Assembly: GCA_036867785.1 (NCBI GenBank)
Contig: CP145410.1
Coordinates: 620,001 to 684,000 of the forward strand
DNA length: 64,000 nt
Source: Plasmodiophora brassicae
Taxonomy: Eukaryota > Endomyxa: Phytomyxea > Phytomyxea > Plasmodiophorida
Direction of reading: 5' to 3'
Of the stretch, positions 41,949-51,025 are shown piece after piece (within the stretch, counting starts at the first letter, position 1; every line of letters starts with the position of its first letter). Under the pieces are notes generated by a model that did no database searches, was not told the origin of the DNA, and was given only the letters and a program-made list of their open reading frames with translations. Made by a program: the position numbers and the translations under genes.

Positions 41949-43344
41949 CGTCCAAAACGCGTCTCAGGGAGTGTGGTGTGCACCTCGGCGCGAACCCGGC
42001 ACCTTCGGGCGCCGTCCCGGTGCGGCTTGTGCCAGCTGTTGTCATGGCGACGGCGAGGTGATCACCACGATCATCATCGGCCACTCTGGCGACGACGGCA
42101 TCCATGGCGGTCTGTTCGCGGTGATGCGCGACGAAGTTGTCCCAGGCAGCGTGCGGCTTGTCGAGGTATCGTACGAAGGCGCCCGATTCCATCAGGGACA
42201 TGGTGCCGGCAACGGCGTCGTCGAACAGGCCGGGGCGGACGTACTCGGGGCGGACAGCCCCGCCGAGGAAGATCACGTTGCGGAAGAGTTTGATTTGCGG
42301 GCTGGGCAGGTTTACTTCCAGGGGAGCGCCCTGGTTCAGGTACAGGCGGAAGATGCCCTCGGCGAGGCCGGCCGAAGGGTGCGCCCTGTATTTCTTGACG
42401 TCGCGCCAGAAGTACAGAGATTCGACGCAGAACTCGTCCATCAGGTGCGTTTTGAACGATTCGAACCCCACCGGTGTGCACAGGAACCGTTCCAACTGGC
42501 CAATGCGTGCCGCGTCAGGGTCGCCTGCGCCGACTGACGGGTACCGCCTCAGGTCCAGAATTGGCCTGACGAACATGGAATACAGTACGAAGTCAATAAC
42601 GACAATGGTGATCGCGGACGGCGCCTGGGACGAAGTGGCCGTTGAAGACAACGCTTGAATGGCGCCGTGGAGCAGGAAGGCAACCAAGCAGCCTGAGACG
42701 GTCCTCCAAAGCATGAGCCTCGTTCCCCACCCGTCAAACGAAATTCGAAGGCGCTGTAACAGCGTGATCGTGGCAGTAAGCGTTGGCACGCGGAACATCA
42801 GGCACAGGTTGCTGAACGTGATGGTGCCCAGTGTCGTGGAGTGACCTGGGATCGCCGTCAGGTCTGCGTGCGCTAACGCGTACAACGCCATGAACGCCAG
42901 CAGTATGATCCATTGCAGGGCGATCCAGCAAATGACGAACCTGCCTCCGGATACAATGTTCGAGTATCGGATCTCTTGCTGGGCGCGGTTAGCGTCACCC
43001 CCAGTTAACGGGCCCCGCTGACGCAGGGCGACCCGCTTCCGTGCGCGATGGTTCGCCACGTACAACGTTAGTGTAAAAACGAACAGCCCTTCGACTAGGA
43101 AAACGAGTAGGGACTGGCAGACAAACACGTCGACGATGGGGGGAATCGACTCGGTAAGAACGCAACGTGAAGCCTGCGCAAGGATGAGCAACGTGGCGCT
43201 GACGCCCATGAAAGCCAGCAAGTGCGGGCGTCGGCTTTTAACGGGTTCCAGGGCGGCGTGGCGAAGGTAGAACGGCACGATAAGTAATGCCGGCACATGC
43301 AGGGCAATGACGCCGACCCAAGCGCCTCGCTCAGCGGGCGTCAT
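41899..43344 (-). CDS. Seven-TM protein with C-terminal RGS domain
   Basis: The first ATG in frame (43342-43344) gives MTPAERGAWVGVIALHVPAL. Seven hydrophobic helices follow: HVPALLIVPFYL, LLAFMGVSATLLILAQA, QSLLVFLVEGLFVFTLTLYV, VICWIALQWIILLAFMALY, ITFSNLCLMFRVPTLTATIT, TVSGCLVAFLLHGAIQAL and ITIVVIDFVLYSMFV. Then comes an RGS domain of about 130 residues from LERFLCTPVGFESFKTHLMD through CVESLYFWRDVKKYR to FDDAVAGTMSLMESGAFVRY. RGS domains speed GTP hydrolysis by G-alpha. A 7TM-RGS fusion of this order is known from plant AtRGS1 and from some amoebozoans and fungi. The gene appears intron-poor. The stop at 41899 lies 50 bp inside the next gene's first exon. Confidence 0.88.
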   Translation of the reverse strand: MTPAERGAWVGVIALHVPALLIVPFYLRHAALEPVKSRRPHLLAFMGVSATLLILAQASRCVLTESIPPIVDVFVCQSLLVFLVEGLFVFTLTLYVANHRARKRVALRQRGPLTGGDANRAQQEIRYSNIVSGGRFVICWIALQWIILLAFMALYALAHADLTAIPGHSTTLGTITFSNLCLMFRVPTLTATITLLQRLRISFDGWGTRLMLWRTVSGCLVAFLLHGAIQALSSTATSSQAPSAITIVVIDFVLYSMFVRPILDLRRYPSVGAGDPDAARIGQLERFLCTPVGFESFKTHLMDEFCVESLYFWRDVKKYRAHPSAGLAEGIFRLYLNQGAPLEVNLPSPQIKLFRNVIFLGGAVRPEYVRPGLFDDAVAGTMSLMESGAFVRYLDKPHAAWDNFVAHHREQTAMDAVVARVADDDRGDHLAVAMTTAGTSRTGTAPEGAGFAPRCTPHSLRRVLDDERRCAADDDGAIDRA

Positions 43345-43469
43345 CGATCGTGCTCGTTCCCGCTTTCGGAACGGGATCACGAGTCGTACCACGAATCTTC
43401 CTATCTATGTCACCTGATGCACGCGACCGCCTCAGAACAGTACTGTGGTGGATACGCTTCATATTGTCA

Positions 43470-44575
43470 TCATGGGAAGGACATGAAGAAGGATTCCAAC
43501 GTGGCGGCCGTGCGTCGAACGGTGCTGATGTCGTCCGCGGTGGCCGGGGATACAGATGAAACAGGGGCGACGGTGGGAGCCAGTATATCGGCGAACGATT
43601 TCAGGCTCATCGTCGAACCTGGCGGGCCCATTCGGCGTATCCACACGATCAGGTCGGCGAGGAACACGAGGATATTGCACCGGATCATGGTCGACCTGTC
43701 AAGCGCTTGCAAGGCACTAACCCTGCAATGGGTAATGGAACGTAGCGTTAGATCGCGCGCGGTCACCATCGGCTCGCCCTCAGCCTGACGTTCGCGTAAC
43801 CACATCTTAATCGCCAGTGACGCCAGGATCTTCTCGTCGTGGGAGCCATCGGAGGCCCACAACACGCCTGACTGCACCTGCTCCATGAGCGCATGGACCC
43901 GGTCGGCGCCCAATGACAAGCGAAACACGCCCGCTAATGTTGGATCCATCGGCTCTTCAATGTTGCGGATGATTGTCGCGAATGTCTGGAGGACGACGGG
44001 AACGCATTGGGCGTTGACCTCGTAGTCTTCGAGCTTTAAGGCGACGGGGCGTGCCGTCCACATTCCAAGGTGACGTGCCATCCACGACGACCATGTCCTG
44101 TCAGCAGGGGGCTGGCGCACCCCGGCTGAAGGGCAGAATCGGTCCCGATGATCAATCAGAGGGAACGATCCTTGAACCGGTAGCGGCAGGACAGGCGCAT
44201 GAGGCAGGGCTATGCTGCCATCACTTTCAAACTCGTCGAACACCCACTGCACTGAAACGGCAACTCCAGCCGCCACTGCGATAGCGGCAATGATGTGGCA
44301 AACGACCATTGGGGTGTCTGGAATCGGCGGCGCAACCCGTCCGGCCTGAAACAAGCGCCGATCACATCCGAAACCGTTATCTGATCGGTCGGGCACATCT
44401 TGTGCAGCGATAGCTTTATGTTGCCGCCGCAGACAGATGGGACTACGAGCATCGTATTCACAAGGAGCAATGCATCGACAGCGTCAATTTGAATGCACAG
44501 GTGCCACGAGCGTTTCGCTCGTGAAAACGTTCCCCGCCCCTTTCGTTTCAGCAAAGCCGCGGCTATGGCTATCAT
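43470..44575 (-). CDS. RhoGAP-domain protein with N-terminal extension
   Basis: The ATG at 44575 opens MIAIAAALLKRKGRGTFSRA, a basic segment continuing SWHLCIQIDAVDALLLVNTM that may be a PH- or C2-like domain. An apparent 29-nt GT...AG intron near 44346-44374 joins to AGRVAPPIPDTP and a hydrophobic helix VVCHIIAAIAVAAGVAVSV that could be a membrane anchor. The RhoGAP domain follows: CVPVVLQTFATIIRNIEEPM, GVFRLSLGADRVHALMEQVQ with the arginine finger in FRLS, ASLAIKMWLRER and SLKSFADILAPTVAP. It ends at 43470. The domain is somewhat divergent, but the catalytic Arg and the KxWLRE-type motif are kept. If the long N-terminus is wrong, the protein starts at the ATG at 44309. Confidence 0.75.
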
Positions 44576-44829
44576 GACAATGGACGTTGCCTCTTCGTCG
44601 GCCCCGTCTCCCTGACCTCATAGCACTGTGCTCCGACATGGTTATGCCGCCCGCAACATGCGGACGAAGGCCAGAGGCCAGCATGGCAGGACACTGTACA
44701 CGGCATCCACCGAGCTGGTTGGGGTCTTCTACCTGGCCCATTCAGCGACGATTCTATTTCGGACGTCCGGGGCTCCTGGTGAGGTCTTTGACTGGGGAAC
44801 CATCTCGCTCGCTCCCACATGATTCGGCA

Positions 44830-45858
44830 ATGTATCGTGCCGCGATTCAGAACATGGTTCGTGTTGCTGCTGTCGTGATTGGTCTGATCCTCCTCACCGC
44901 TGCAGCCGTGTACACGTTGTATCCTCGTCGCGTTGGAAGCAAAGCGGATGATGGCGCTCCTGCAGGGCGATCGGAAGCAACAGAACATGACGGTACGCAA
45001 CGCAGCCTGCAAGATGTACGTCACATCGCCGGGACGGTCGCTGGAGCAATCGCGATCCCTACAGTCGGGGCACTGGCATGGAGGGGCTGGAACCAAAGGA
45101 AACAGGTCCCCACGGGTCCTGCAAAGCGGCGCCGAGCAACGTCTACTGCCGTCAAGGGAGCCGCACTGCTTCTTGGGGTTGCAGGATTGGCCCGCGCGGC
45201 AACATCCATCGCGGGACATGATACCAGTCCGGTGAACGACGAGGGCACCGTGAAGCGGATGGTGAAGGAGACCAACAGGCCGGTGACGTCGGAGACCCCA
45301 GAGGGACCAGCACCAGCCACGCCGAGCGTTTCTGCGCCGTCGTCGACAATCTCGAAGGAGCCGCAGCCGCTGAGGTACAATACGAGTGCCAGTATATCGG
45401 AACAATGGCGCGAGTTCCTCCAGCACGGCAGGTCCACTGAGGATCTTCACTGGATAATCGGAGAACTGGAGACAACGGGGCCAATGTCGGATGCCACCAT
45501 TCGCCGTGTACTGGCGAAGTACGCCGACAGTGAGCGTGGGAGCTTGGCAGGCGCCCCACCTGCTCCAACCGATAACATCGACATCGTGGCAGTTCACCCG
45601 GTTGTGCAACCACGCCAGGTACGACTATATTCCCCGGCCTAGGGTACTCCCATAACCGACCTGACACAGGCTGGGTGTACGGTGACCAAGGTCGCATTCC
45701 CGGACGGCGACCAGCCCTGTTCCATCTGCTTCGACGACCTGACCGACGGCGTGCGATCTGAATGCGGGCATCACTTTCATGCCGAGTGCCTGGAGTCCCG
45801 ACTCGACAGTGGAGCGCTTACGTGCCCGGAATGCGACAGCCGGATCACCCGTGCATAA
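44830..45858 (+). CDS. Membrane-anchored RING-finger protein, possible E3 ligase
   Basis: The ATG at 44830 gives MYRAAIQNMVRVAAVVIGLI with one strong membrane helix VVIGLILLTAAAVYTLYP. A basic and Ala/Pro-rich region contains a second weak hydrophobic stretch (AVKGAALLLGVAGLARAAT) and many Ser/Thr/Pro. Near the end ISEQWREFLQHGRSTEDLHW looks helical. A short intron (about 45619-45670) joins the final exon: a RING of CSICFDDLTDGVRSECGHHF followed by HAECLESRLDSGALTCPECD, in C3H2C3 order. The chain ends eight residues later. RING-H2 domains bind E2 enzymes. The substrate is unknown. The opposite strand is also open over most of this gene but has no homology. Confidence 0.75.
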
Positions 45859-45881
45859 ACGGGGCCACGACCGGGTATAGA

Positions 45882-45902
45882 TGTGTGTGTGTGTGTGTGT
45901 GT
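45882..45902. repeat. (TG)n microsatellite
   Basis: About ten TG units in the gap between the RING gene and importin-alpha. The repeat is short and simple. Confidence 0.9.
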
Positions 45903-45998
45903 AACGTATGGTGTATATGAATGGCACAGAGAGACGTGTAACTTACGCGTACGCGTGACTTGATGGGGACGAGCGGTGGAAGGTAGCGCTAAAGAGAA

Positions 45999-47771
45999 TT
46001 AGGAGAATTGGAAGCCGGCACTTGGAACCTGCGCTTGTGTGCCGAACGCGAACTGGCTGCCCTGGGCCTCGGGCTCGAGGCCGGTGCTCAGATCGTCCGT
46101 CTCGAAGTACGCCTTCAGAATGGACAGCGCCTTCCTGTAGATGTCCCTGTTCTGGTGGCTCTGAAGGTGCTCCAGTTTATCCAGGCCCTCGCACTCCTCG
46201 ACGTACGTGGCAAACACGTTCGTGTCCGACCCGTTCGCCAGCATGTCCTTCTTCCCGACTCTCAGGATGTTCTCAATGCCCTCCATGGCCACCATAACCA
46301 TCTTGGCGTCAGCACACGTGAACAAGTCACAAAGCGGGGGGATGCATCCCTGCTGCACAAGGTATCGGATCTGCTGGTCGGTACCGCCGGACGTCGCGTT
46401 CGAAATCGCCCAGGCCGCTTCCTTCTTGATATCGTACTCGGCGGACTGAAGCTTGTGGATCAAGGGCGGAATAAGGTTCGACGCCATCACCTGCTCGATC
46501 TGATCGGGATTGCCTGCGGTGATGTTGGAGATCGTCCAGCAGGCTTCCTTAACGATGCCCTTCTTCTCATTGTTGAGCAGCGACAGCAGGCCGACCAGCC
46601 CGCCATGGTTGATGACCACCTGCGTCTGCACGTCGTTTCCAGTAACAATGTTACCGATCGTGCGCAGCGCAGGCGTCTTCACCATGTTGGACACGTGATG
46701 CAGCAGCTCCACAAGGCGGCGAACGACGCCGGCGCGAATCACAGCCTGAATCTTCTCGTTGTCCGCACCAGTGTCGTCGGACAGGTACGACAGCGCCCAG
46801 CACGTGTCCGTAATGACTTCCTCGTCGTTGGACTCAAGGAGATGAGCCAGGACGGAGAGCGCAGGTCGCACCATCTCAAACGGCGGCTGCGGCTTGCCTC
46901 GGCACAGGTTCGACAGCGTCCACGTTGCATTTCGCAGCATGGACGGCTTGCTGTCCGTCATACACAGCTCGATGAGCGGATTCAGGGCGCCCTGCGCCAG
47001 AACGAAATCGCGGCAATGCGGCGAATCACCGGCGATGTTGCCCAACGCCCACACGGCCTGCTCTTTCACATCGTCCTGGGGCGACTTCAGGAGGGCGACG
47101 AAAATAGGGACGGCGCCGGCATCAATGACGACCTGTCGAGACGCCGGTCAGGCAACGCACCGACAGTGACAGCATCGATCGAGGGCAGACCTTCGTATGG
47201 GCCGATGTTCCAGAGGCGATATTCGTCAGCGCCCATGCCGCTTCGAATTGCAGCTGGGTGTACTGGTCATCCGCTAGGAACTGGACGAGACGCGGCACGA
47301 CGCCTGAATCGATGACTTGCTGGATCGGCGGGTTACGCTCTGTGGCCGCCGGCGTCAGTGGACATAATAGGCATTCGCACAGCCTGACAGGCAGCACGTA
47401 CCAATGCTGAGCAGCTTTCGGATCTGGGTCGTGGCCTCAAACTGAGTGGCACGATCCGGCGAGTGGATCCCCGTCAGTAGATGCGGCAGGGCAGCAAGCG
47501 ATGACGCAACATAGGGATCTCTCGTCGCAGCGCTCGTCGACGAATCAACCTGCTCCTTCCATTCACCACCGGCGCCCATTCGCCGTTTCTAATTTGCATG
47601 CATTCAGGCCGATTTCGTAATACGCGCTGCCCGGCCTGCACACACCTGAATCTGCTCATCGCGTTTGCTCTTGCGCAGCTCGACGGTGGTCTCCTCGCGG
47701 CGCCGCCGGGCCAGGTCCAGGTCGATGCCCTTCTTGAAGTTGCGCTGACGGTCGGACCTGATCGGCTCCAT
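45999..47771 (-). CDS. Importin-alpha (karyopherin alpha)
   Basis: Importin-alpha binds nuclear localisation signals and couples cargo to importin-beta. The ATG at 47771 begins [20 protein letters not shown], the importin-beta-binding domain with [17 protein letters not shown]. Armadillo repeats run through four exons: [23 protein letters not shown] sequence near 47280, [59 protein letters not shown] and [18 protein letters not shown], with the Trp-Asn pairs that line the NLS groove. The end is acidic, then [20 protein letters not shown] at 45999. The length, about 520 residues, matches the family. Introns near 47590-47630, 47355-47400 and 47110-47150. Confidence 0.94.
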
Positions 47772-48111
47772 GACGGACGGTTGGATGCGCCCCGGCTGTC
47801 TAGACCAACGCGTCGCCACGACAATGCCCGGACCCTGGGGGGACGGCGCTCTCCAGTCGACTGACGCTCGCCCAACTCCGCGACGCACTCCGCCGGCCGG
47901 CCACTCCTCCCGGGGGGCCCACCCGCAGCAACCGCCTCTAATTATTACGTGAACGACTCGGCCCGGGGGGCACGCACGACCTGCGCTGATAGGCACGGTA
48001 TCGCGGCCCAGGTCACGAGTTCGCAACCGCCGCTCATCGAACAGTGTCACGTGTGCGTCTTTCGCCAGGGGCGGAACTGAATCGCGCCGGAGTGTAATCA
48101 CGGCTCCGATC
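47772..48111. other. Intergenic region upstream of importin-alpha
   Basis: About 340 bp including the importin-alpha promoter and 5' leader. The minus-strand frame remains open upstream of the chosen ATG, but its translation is Arg/Gly/Pro-rich and shows no conservation. Nothing else is seen. Confidence 0.4.
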
Positions 48112-48780
48112 GTGTGGCATATTCTAAGCAAACGATGGATCGTCATGAGAGTAAGTGTAAACAAGTTTACTTTGCGTTGCTGTGCGATTATCCACTTCTA
48201 AATCGATGATCCCACTTCCCAAGAGGAATTGGTATGATGCCTAATGGACCTGACTGAAGAAGTTACGACCATCCTACGGTCGTGACCCAGATCGTGAGAC
48301 CGTCGCCGGTCCGATGCTTAACGACGAGCATATATGAAAATGTTCAAACCGAACTCGTTCGGCAATTGCAGGAGATTCCCACGTTGTGTCTCACCATAGA
48401 CGGTGCTACGAACAACGCAAGGAATCAGATTCTCAACCTGATGGCCGCTGGCCCGATGCCATTCTTCATCGAACATTTCCGAATGCGTCCCGATAAATTG
48501 AAGGACAAATTGCTAAACGCCCCGTCATCATCTTCGAAGCCGAGCGAGCACTCAACGAAGCCGAAGTTGCTCCTTGTGGACGCGTTCGGGTATCGAGATG
48601 ATCAGAAGCTATGACCGATGCGACAGGTCCATTAGGCATCATACCAATCCCTCTTGGGAACTGGAATCATCGATTAGAAGCGGATTAGTCATGCCCACAC
48701 GCGCAGCAACTCAAACTACCGGTATACCTGTTTGCACTTACTCACGTGACGATCCATCGTTTGCTTAGAATATGCCACAC
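48112..48780 (+). mobile_element. hAT-like DNA transposon remnant with long terminal inverted repeats
   Basis: The ends 48112-48252 and 48624-48780 are imperfect inverted repeats of about 140-157 bp: the left starts gtgtggcatattctaagcaa and the right ends with its complement, with further matches such as gaattggtatgatgcctaat (left) against its inverse near 48632. The interior encodes on the plus strand a piece like the DUF659 domain of hAT-type transposases: LVRQLQEIPTLCLTIDGATN, ILNLMAAGPMPFFIEHFRM. The catalytic and dimerisation parts and a BED finger are missing, so it is a non-autonomous, internally deleted copy. No clear 8-bp target duplication is visible, which suggests an old or trimmed element. 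Confidence 0.75.
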
Positions 48781-48947
48781 TGTCGAAGCTTAGGTCGCCT
48801 GGCACCTCCTACACAGGGGAGCCATTTTAAAATGTACTTTTTAAATTGTAAATTGGTAAATGTTTTAAATCCGTATTTTAAAATATACCCGCGTCTTTGT
48901 CACGGGTGACTTGACTATTGTTACGATAGAGCGCGCGACGGCTCGGA
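48781..48947. other. AT-rich island
   Basis: About 65 bp at 48827-48890 consist almost only of A and T, containing ttttaaaat twice in near mirror arrangement, in an otherwise GC-leaning window. It directly precedes the next gene's start region and could be promoter, matrix-attachment or decayed transposon sequence. Confidence 0.5.
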
Positions 48948-49321
48948 ATGACGCTGATCGACGTACTGCAATCGCTAACGGTGGCGGATGTCGCCAGGCT
49001 GCTGCTCTGTATTGTAGTCGACCTGATCGGGTTTGTCAGTTACCTCGTGCCGGGCGTCGGCGAGACGGTCGACGTCGTCTGGGCCCCCGTACGACCATCC
49101 GGAAGCACCGGCCGGCGCACGATCGCACTGTCTAACAGTGTACGTATGGATAGGTCAGCGCCATCTGCATCCGCAAGCTATTGCCGGATCCGCGCCTGGC
49201 CTCGTTCGCCTTCGTCGGGTTCATTGAAGAGGCGCTGCCCGGCCTGGATTTCGTCCCGACCGCCGTCTGCGGCTGGCTCTATCATCAGTATTTGCTGATG
49301 CGCGACCGACAAGGACGATGA
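48948..49321 (+). CDS. Small two-TM protein of a plant/algal-like conserved family
   Basis: The ATG at 48948 begins MTLIDVLQSLTVADVARLLL, then CIVVDLIGFVSYLVPGVGET and VDVVWAP. A short intron (near 49089-49160) joins a second half: ISAICIRKLLPDPRLASFAF, VGFIEEALPGLDFVPTAVCG and WLYHQYLL, with the stop at 49319-49321. The paired motifs PGVGE..D.VWAPI and FIEEALPG.D..PTA recur, from memory, in uncharacterised membrane proteins of plants and algae, many plastid-targeted; here no targeting peptide is seen. Each half is one membrane segment with a conserved acidic pair nearby. The function is unknown. Confidence 0.7.
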
Positions 49322-49391
49322 TAAATCCATTGTTGCACTAAACATGTGCCGCCCATCGGTGGCGTCATGTGTATTACGAGGAGCCGGAGCC

Positions 49392-50735
49392 CTAAAGCGT
49401 CTCGTTGAACTCGTTCAGTAGCAGCTTGCCGCGCTCCTCGTGCATGGCGCGTTCCAGGTGCCCGAACCACGTCGTCCATGGTGCACCCTCGTCGTCCAGG
49501 TCGGCAATGACGTCGAAGCATTGCAGGCCGCGCAAGAGGGACCTGATCGCGCTCACGTAGCCGTCGTTGTTCTGCTGGAGGATCGTCGCGCGCAATCGCT
49601 CGAGCAGATGCTGGCGGTCGCCTCGAGCAATGTCCTGTACTGCCTTCGGGCCGCGCGCCTGCATCAGCATCTGGCGCAGCGTCATCGGGCCCAGGTCATC
49701 CAGGTCGTCCAGTTCCAGCTCGCTGACGCCGAACGGGAACTTGATCGGCGCCTTGATCCGCTCTCGGATCACCTGGTTCGTCAGGATCGATCGCAGGAAC
49801 TTGTCCGACGCGCCGAACGGGATCGTGATACGGCGCTCGTCCAGGGCGGCCACGAGGTCATCGCGCGTCATCTCGTCTGGGCGAACGGGGCTGCTCAGCA
49901 GCAGAGCACGGCGGCGGACGTGCACGAACAACTCCATGCGGTGCTCGAGTTCGTCGATGGTGCCGGCGTGGTTCAGACCCAGCGCCCGCAGGAAGTTGAC
50001 GGTCGCTACTGATCGCAGCGACGACATCTTCTCTTTGCATTCGGCCTCAGACAGCCCGGTGACCGACGCGGTGACCGCATCGACGACCCCGTCCTCTCTG
50101 GCCATCTGCGCCGCCTCGCGACGAAGCTCGGCGCGAAGCATGGTGACGTTCGTGGCCATCCTGGTGCCCGGTAGCAGATTCCGAACCAGGCACTCGCGCT
50201 CCAGGAACTCCTTGCGACGCTGGGCGGCCCGTCGCAGGTCGGCCGTGTAGACCCGATGCAGCAGGTCGCGAAGTTCGTCGGCGTCGACGTCGTCGTCGGC
50301 CGCGAAGTCGCCGTCGATGCTCTGCAACCTGGCCAGGAGCTGTTCGCGAGCCATGGTTGGCACTGCTGCAACGTCGTCGGCGTCGCACAGCGTCTGGACG
50401 CCGACGTCCGGGGTCTCCAGGACCCGGTCCAGCTCCGCCTCGCTGGTAATGCGGCTGCCCAGCAACTCCAACCGAAGGCGCGTGTTGTCTGGGGCGGTGG
50501 CGACCAGCGCGCGGACGTTCGAGTGCAGGTCGCCGTTCGACGGGTTGACAAGAATCGGGGGCGACGCCAGGTCGAACGAGACTTCCGTGTTGACACCGGT
50601 GAACTTCAGCTTCCTGCCCGACGGTTTGGATTGCTTCACGCTCCCCGACTGGCGTAGCCGCTTCGTGCGATGATACGTCAACGGGGCCATTAGCGCGCGC
50701 TTCTTATTCAGCAGCATGACGACAACGCTCTGCAT
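49392..50735 (-). CDS. Orphan helical protein, probably mitochondrial
   Basis: This is a single-exon protein of 447 residues. The N-terminus is strongly basic (KKRALMAPLTYHRTKRLRQS), suitable as a mitochondrial or nucleolar signal. The rest is charged and helical: DELRDLLHRVYTADLRRAAQ, RRKEFLERECLVRN, LRAELRREAAQMARED, VNFLRALGLNHAGTIDELEH, MTRDDLVAALDERRITIPFG and LGPMTLRQMLMQARG. The middle Leu-rich segments with L..RL..LG recall LETM1 ribosome-binding or SAP-like modules, but I do not claim membership. There are no membrane segments. The ATG at 50733-50735 is the first; a second lies seven codons later. Confidence 0.7.
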   Translation of the reverse strand: MQSVVVMLLNKKRALMAPLTYHRTKRLRQSGSVKQSKPSGRKLKFTGVNTEVSFDLASPPILVNPSNGDLHSNVRALVATAPDNTRLRLELLGSRITSEAELDRVLETPDVGVQTLCDADDVAAVPTMAREQLLARLQSIDGDFAADDDVDADELRDLLHRVYTADLRRAAQRRKEFLERECLVRNLLPGTRMATNVTMLRAELRREAAQMAREDGVVDAVTASVTGLSEAECKEKMSSLRSVATVNFLRALGLNHAGTIDELEHRMELFVHVRRRALLLSSPVRPDEMTRDDLVAALDERRITIPFGASDKFLRSILTNQVIRERIKAPIKFPFGVSELELDDLDDLGPMTLRQMLMQARGPKAVQDIARGDRQHLLERLRATILQQNNDGYVSAIRSLLRGLQCFDVIADLDDEGAPWTTWFGHLERAMHEERGKLLLNEFNETL

Positions 50736-51025
50736 GACGGTAAACCCGCAACGTCGTCAGCGTTATCGTCGTCTGATCGGTCTCTCCCCGGGGTCGGAAG
50801 CGACCACTCGGGTATACGCAGGGCGTGACTCATTGCACTTCCGTCGATGCGGATGACAGTATCCAACGAACGTGACTGGGGATGTACTTGGTTCCTCCTA
50901 GCACGGCGGCGCATGCATCGCACCTCGCCAAGCAGCACCGATGCCATGCGGAGGCAGCCAGTACAGGGGACGGGGCTACTTGAGTACAACGACAGTTGGA
51001 TCAGACAGCGTGGGGTCGGATAACG
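50736..51025. other. Intergenic interval, no gene recognised
   Basis: About 290 bp between the orphan start and the cyclin Q stop. A minus-strand open stretch (MYSSSPVPCTGCLRMASV) is present, but its composition is not convincing. Probably promoter and 3' UTR. Confidence 0.35.

Noticed and set aside
44572-45609. Minus-strand open frame of about 345 codons opposite the RING gene
   Set aside because: The plus strand ends in an unmistakable RING finger; the minus frame has no domain and unnatural composition.
46008-47315. Plus-strand open frame of about 435 codons antisense to importin-alpha
   Set aside because: The opposite strand encodes armadillo repeats with splice sites; this frame is a shadow rich in Arg, His and Leu.
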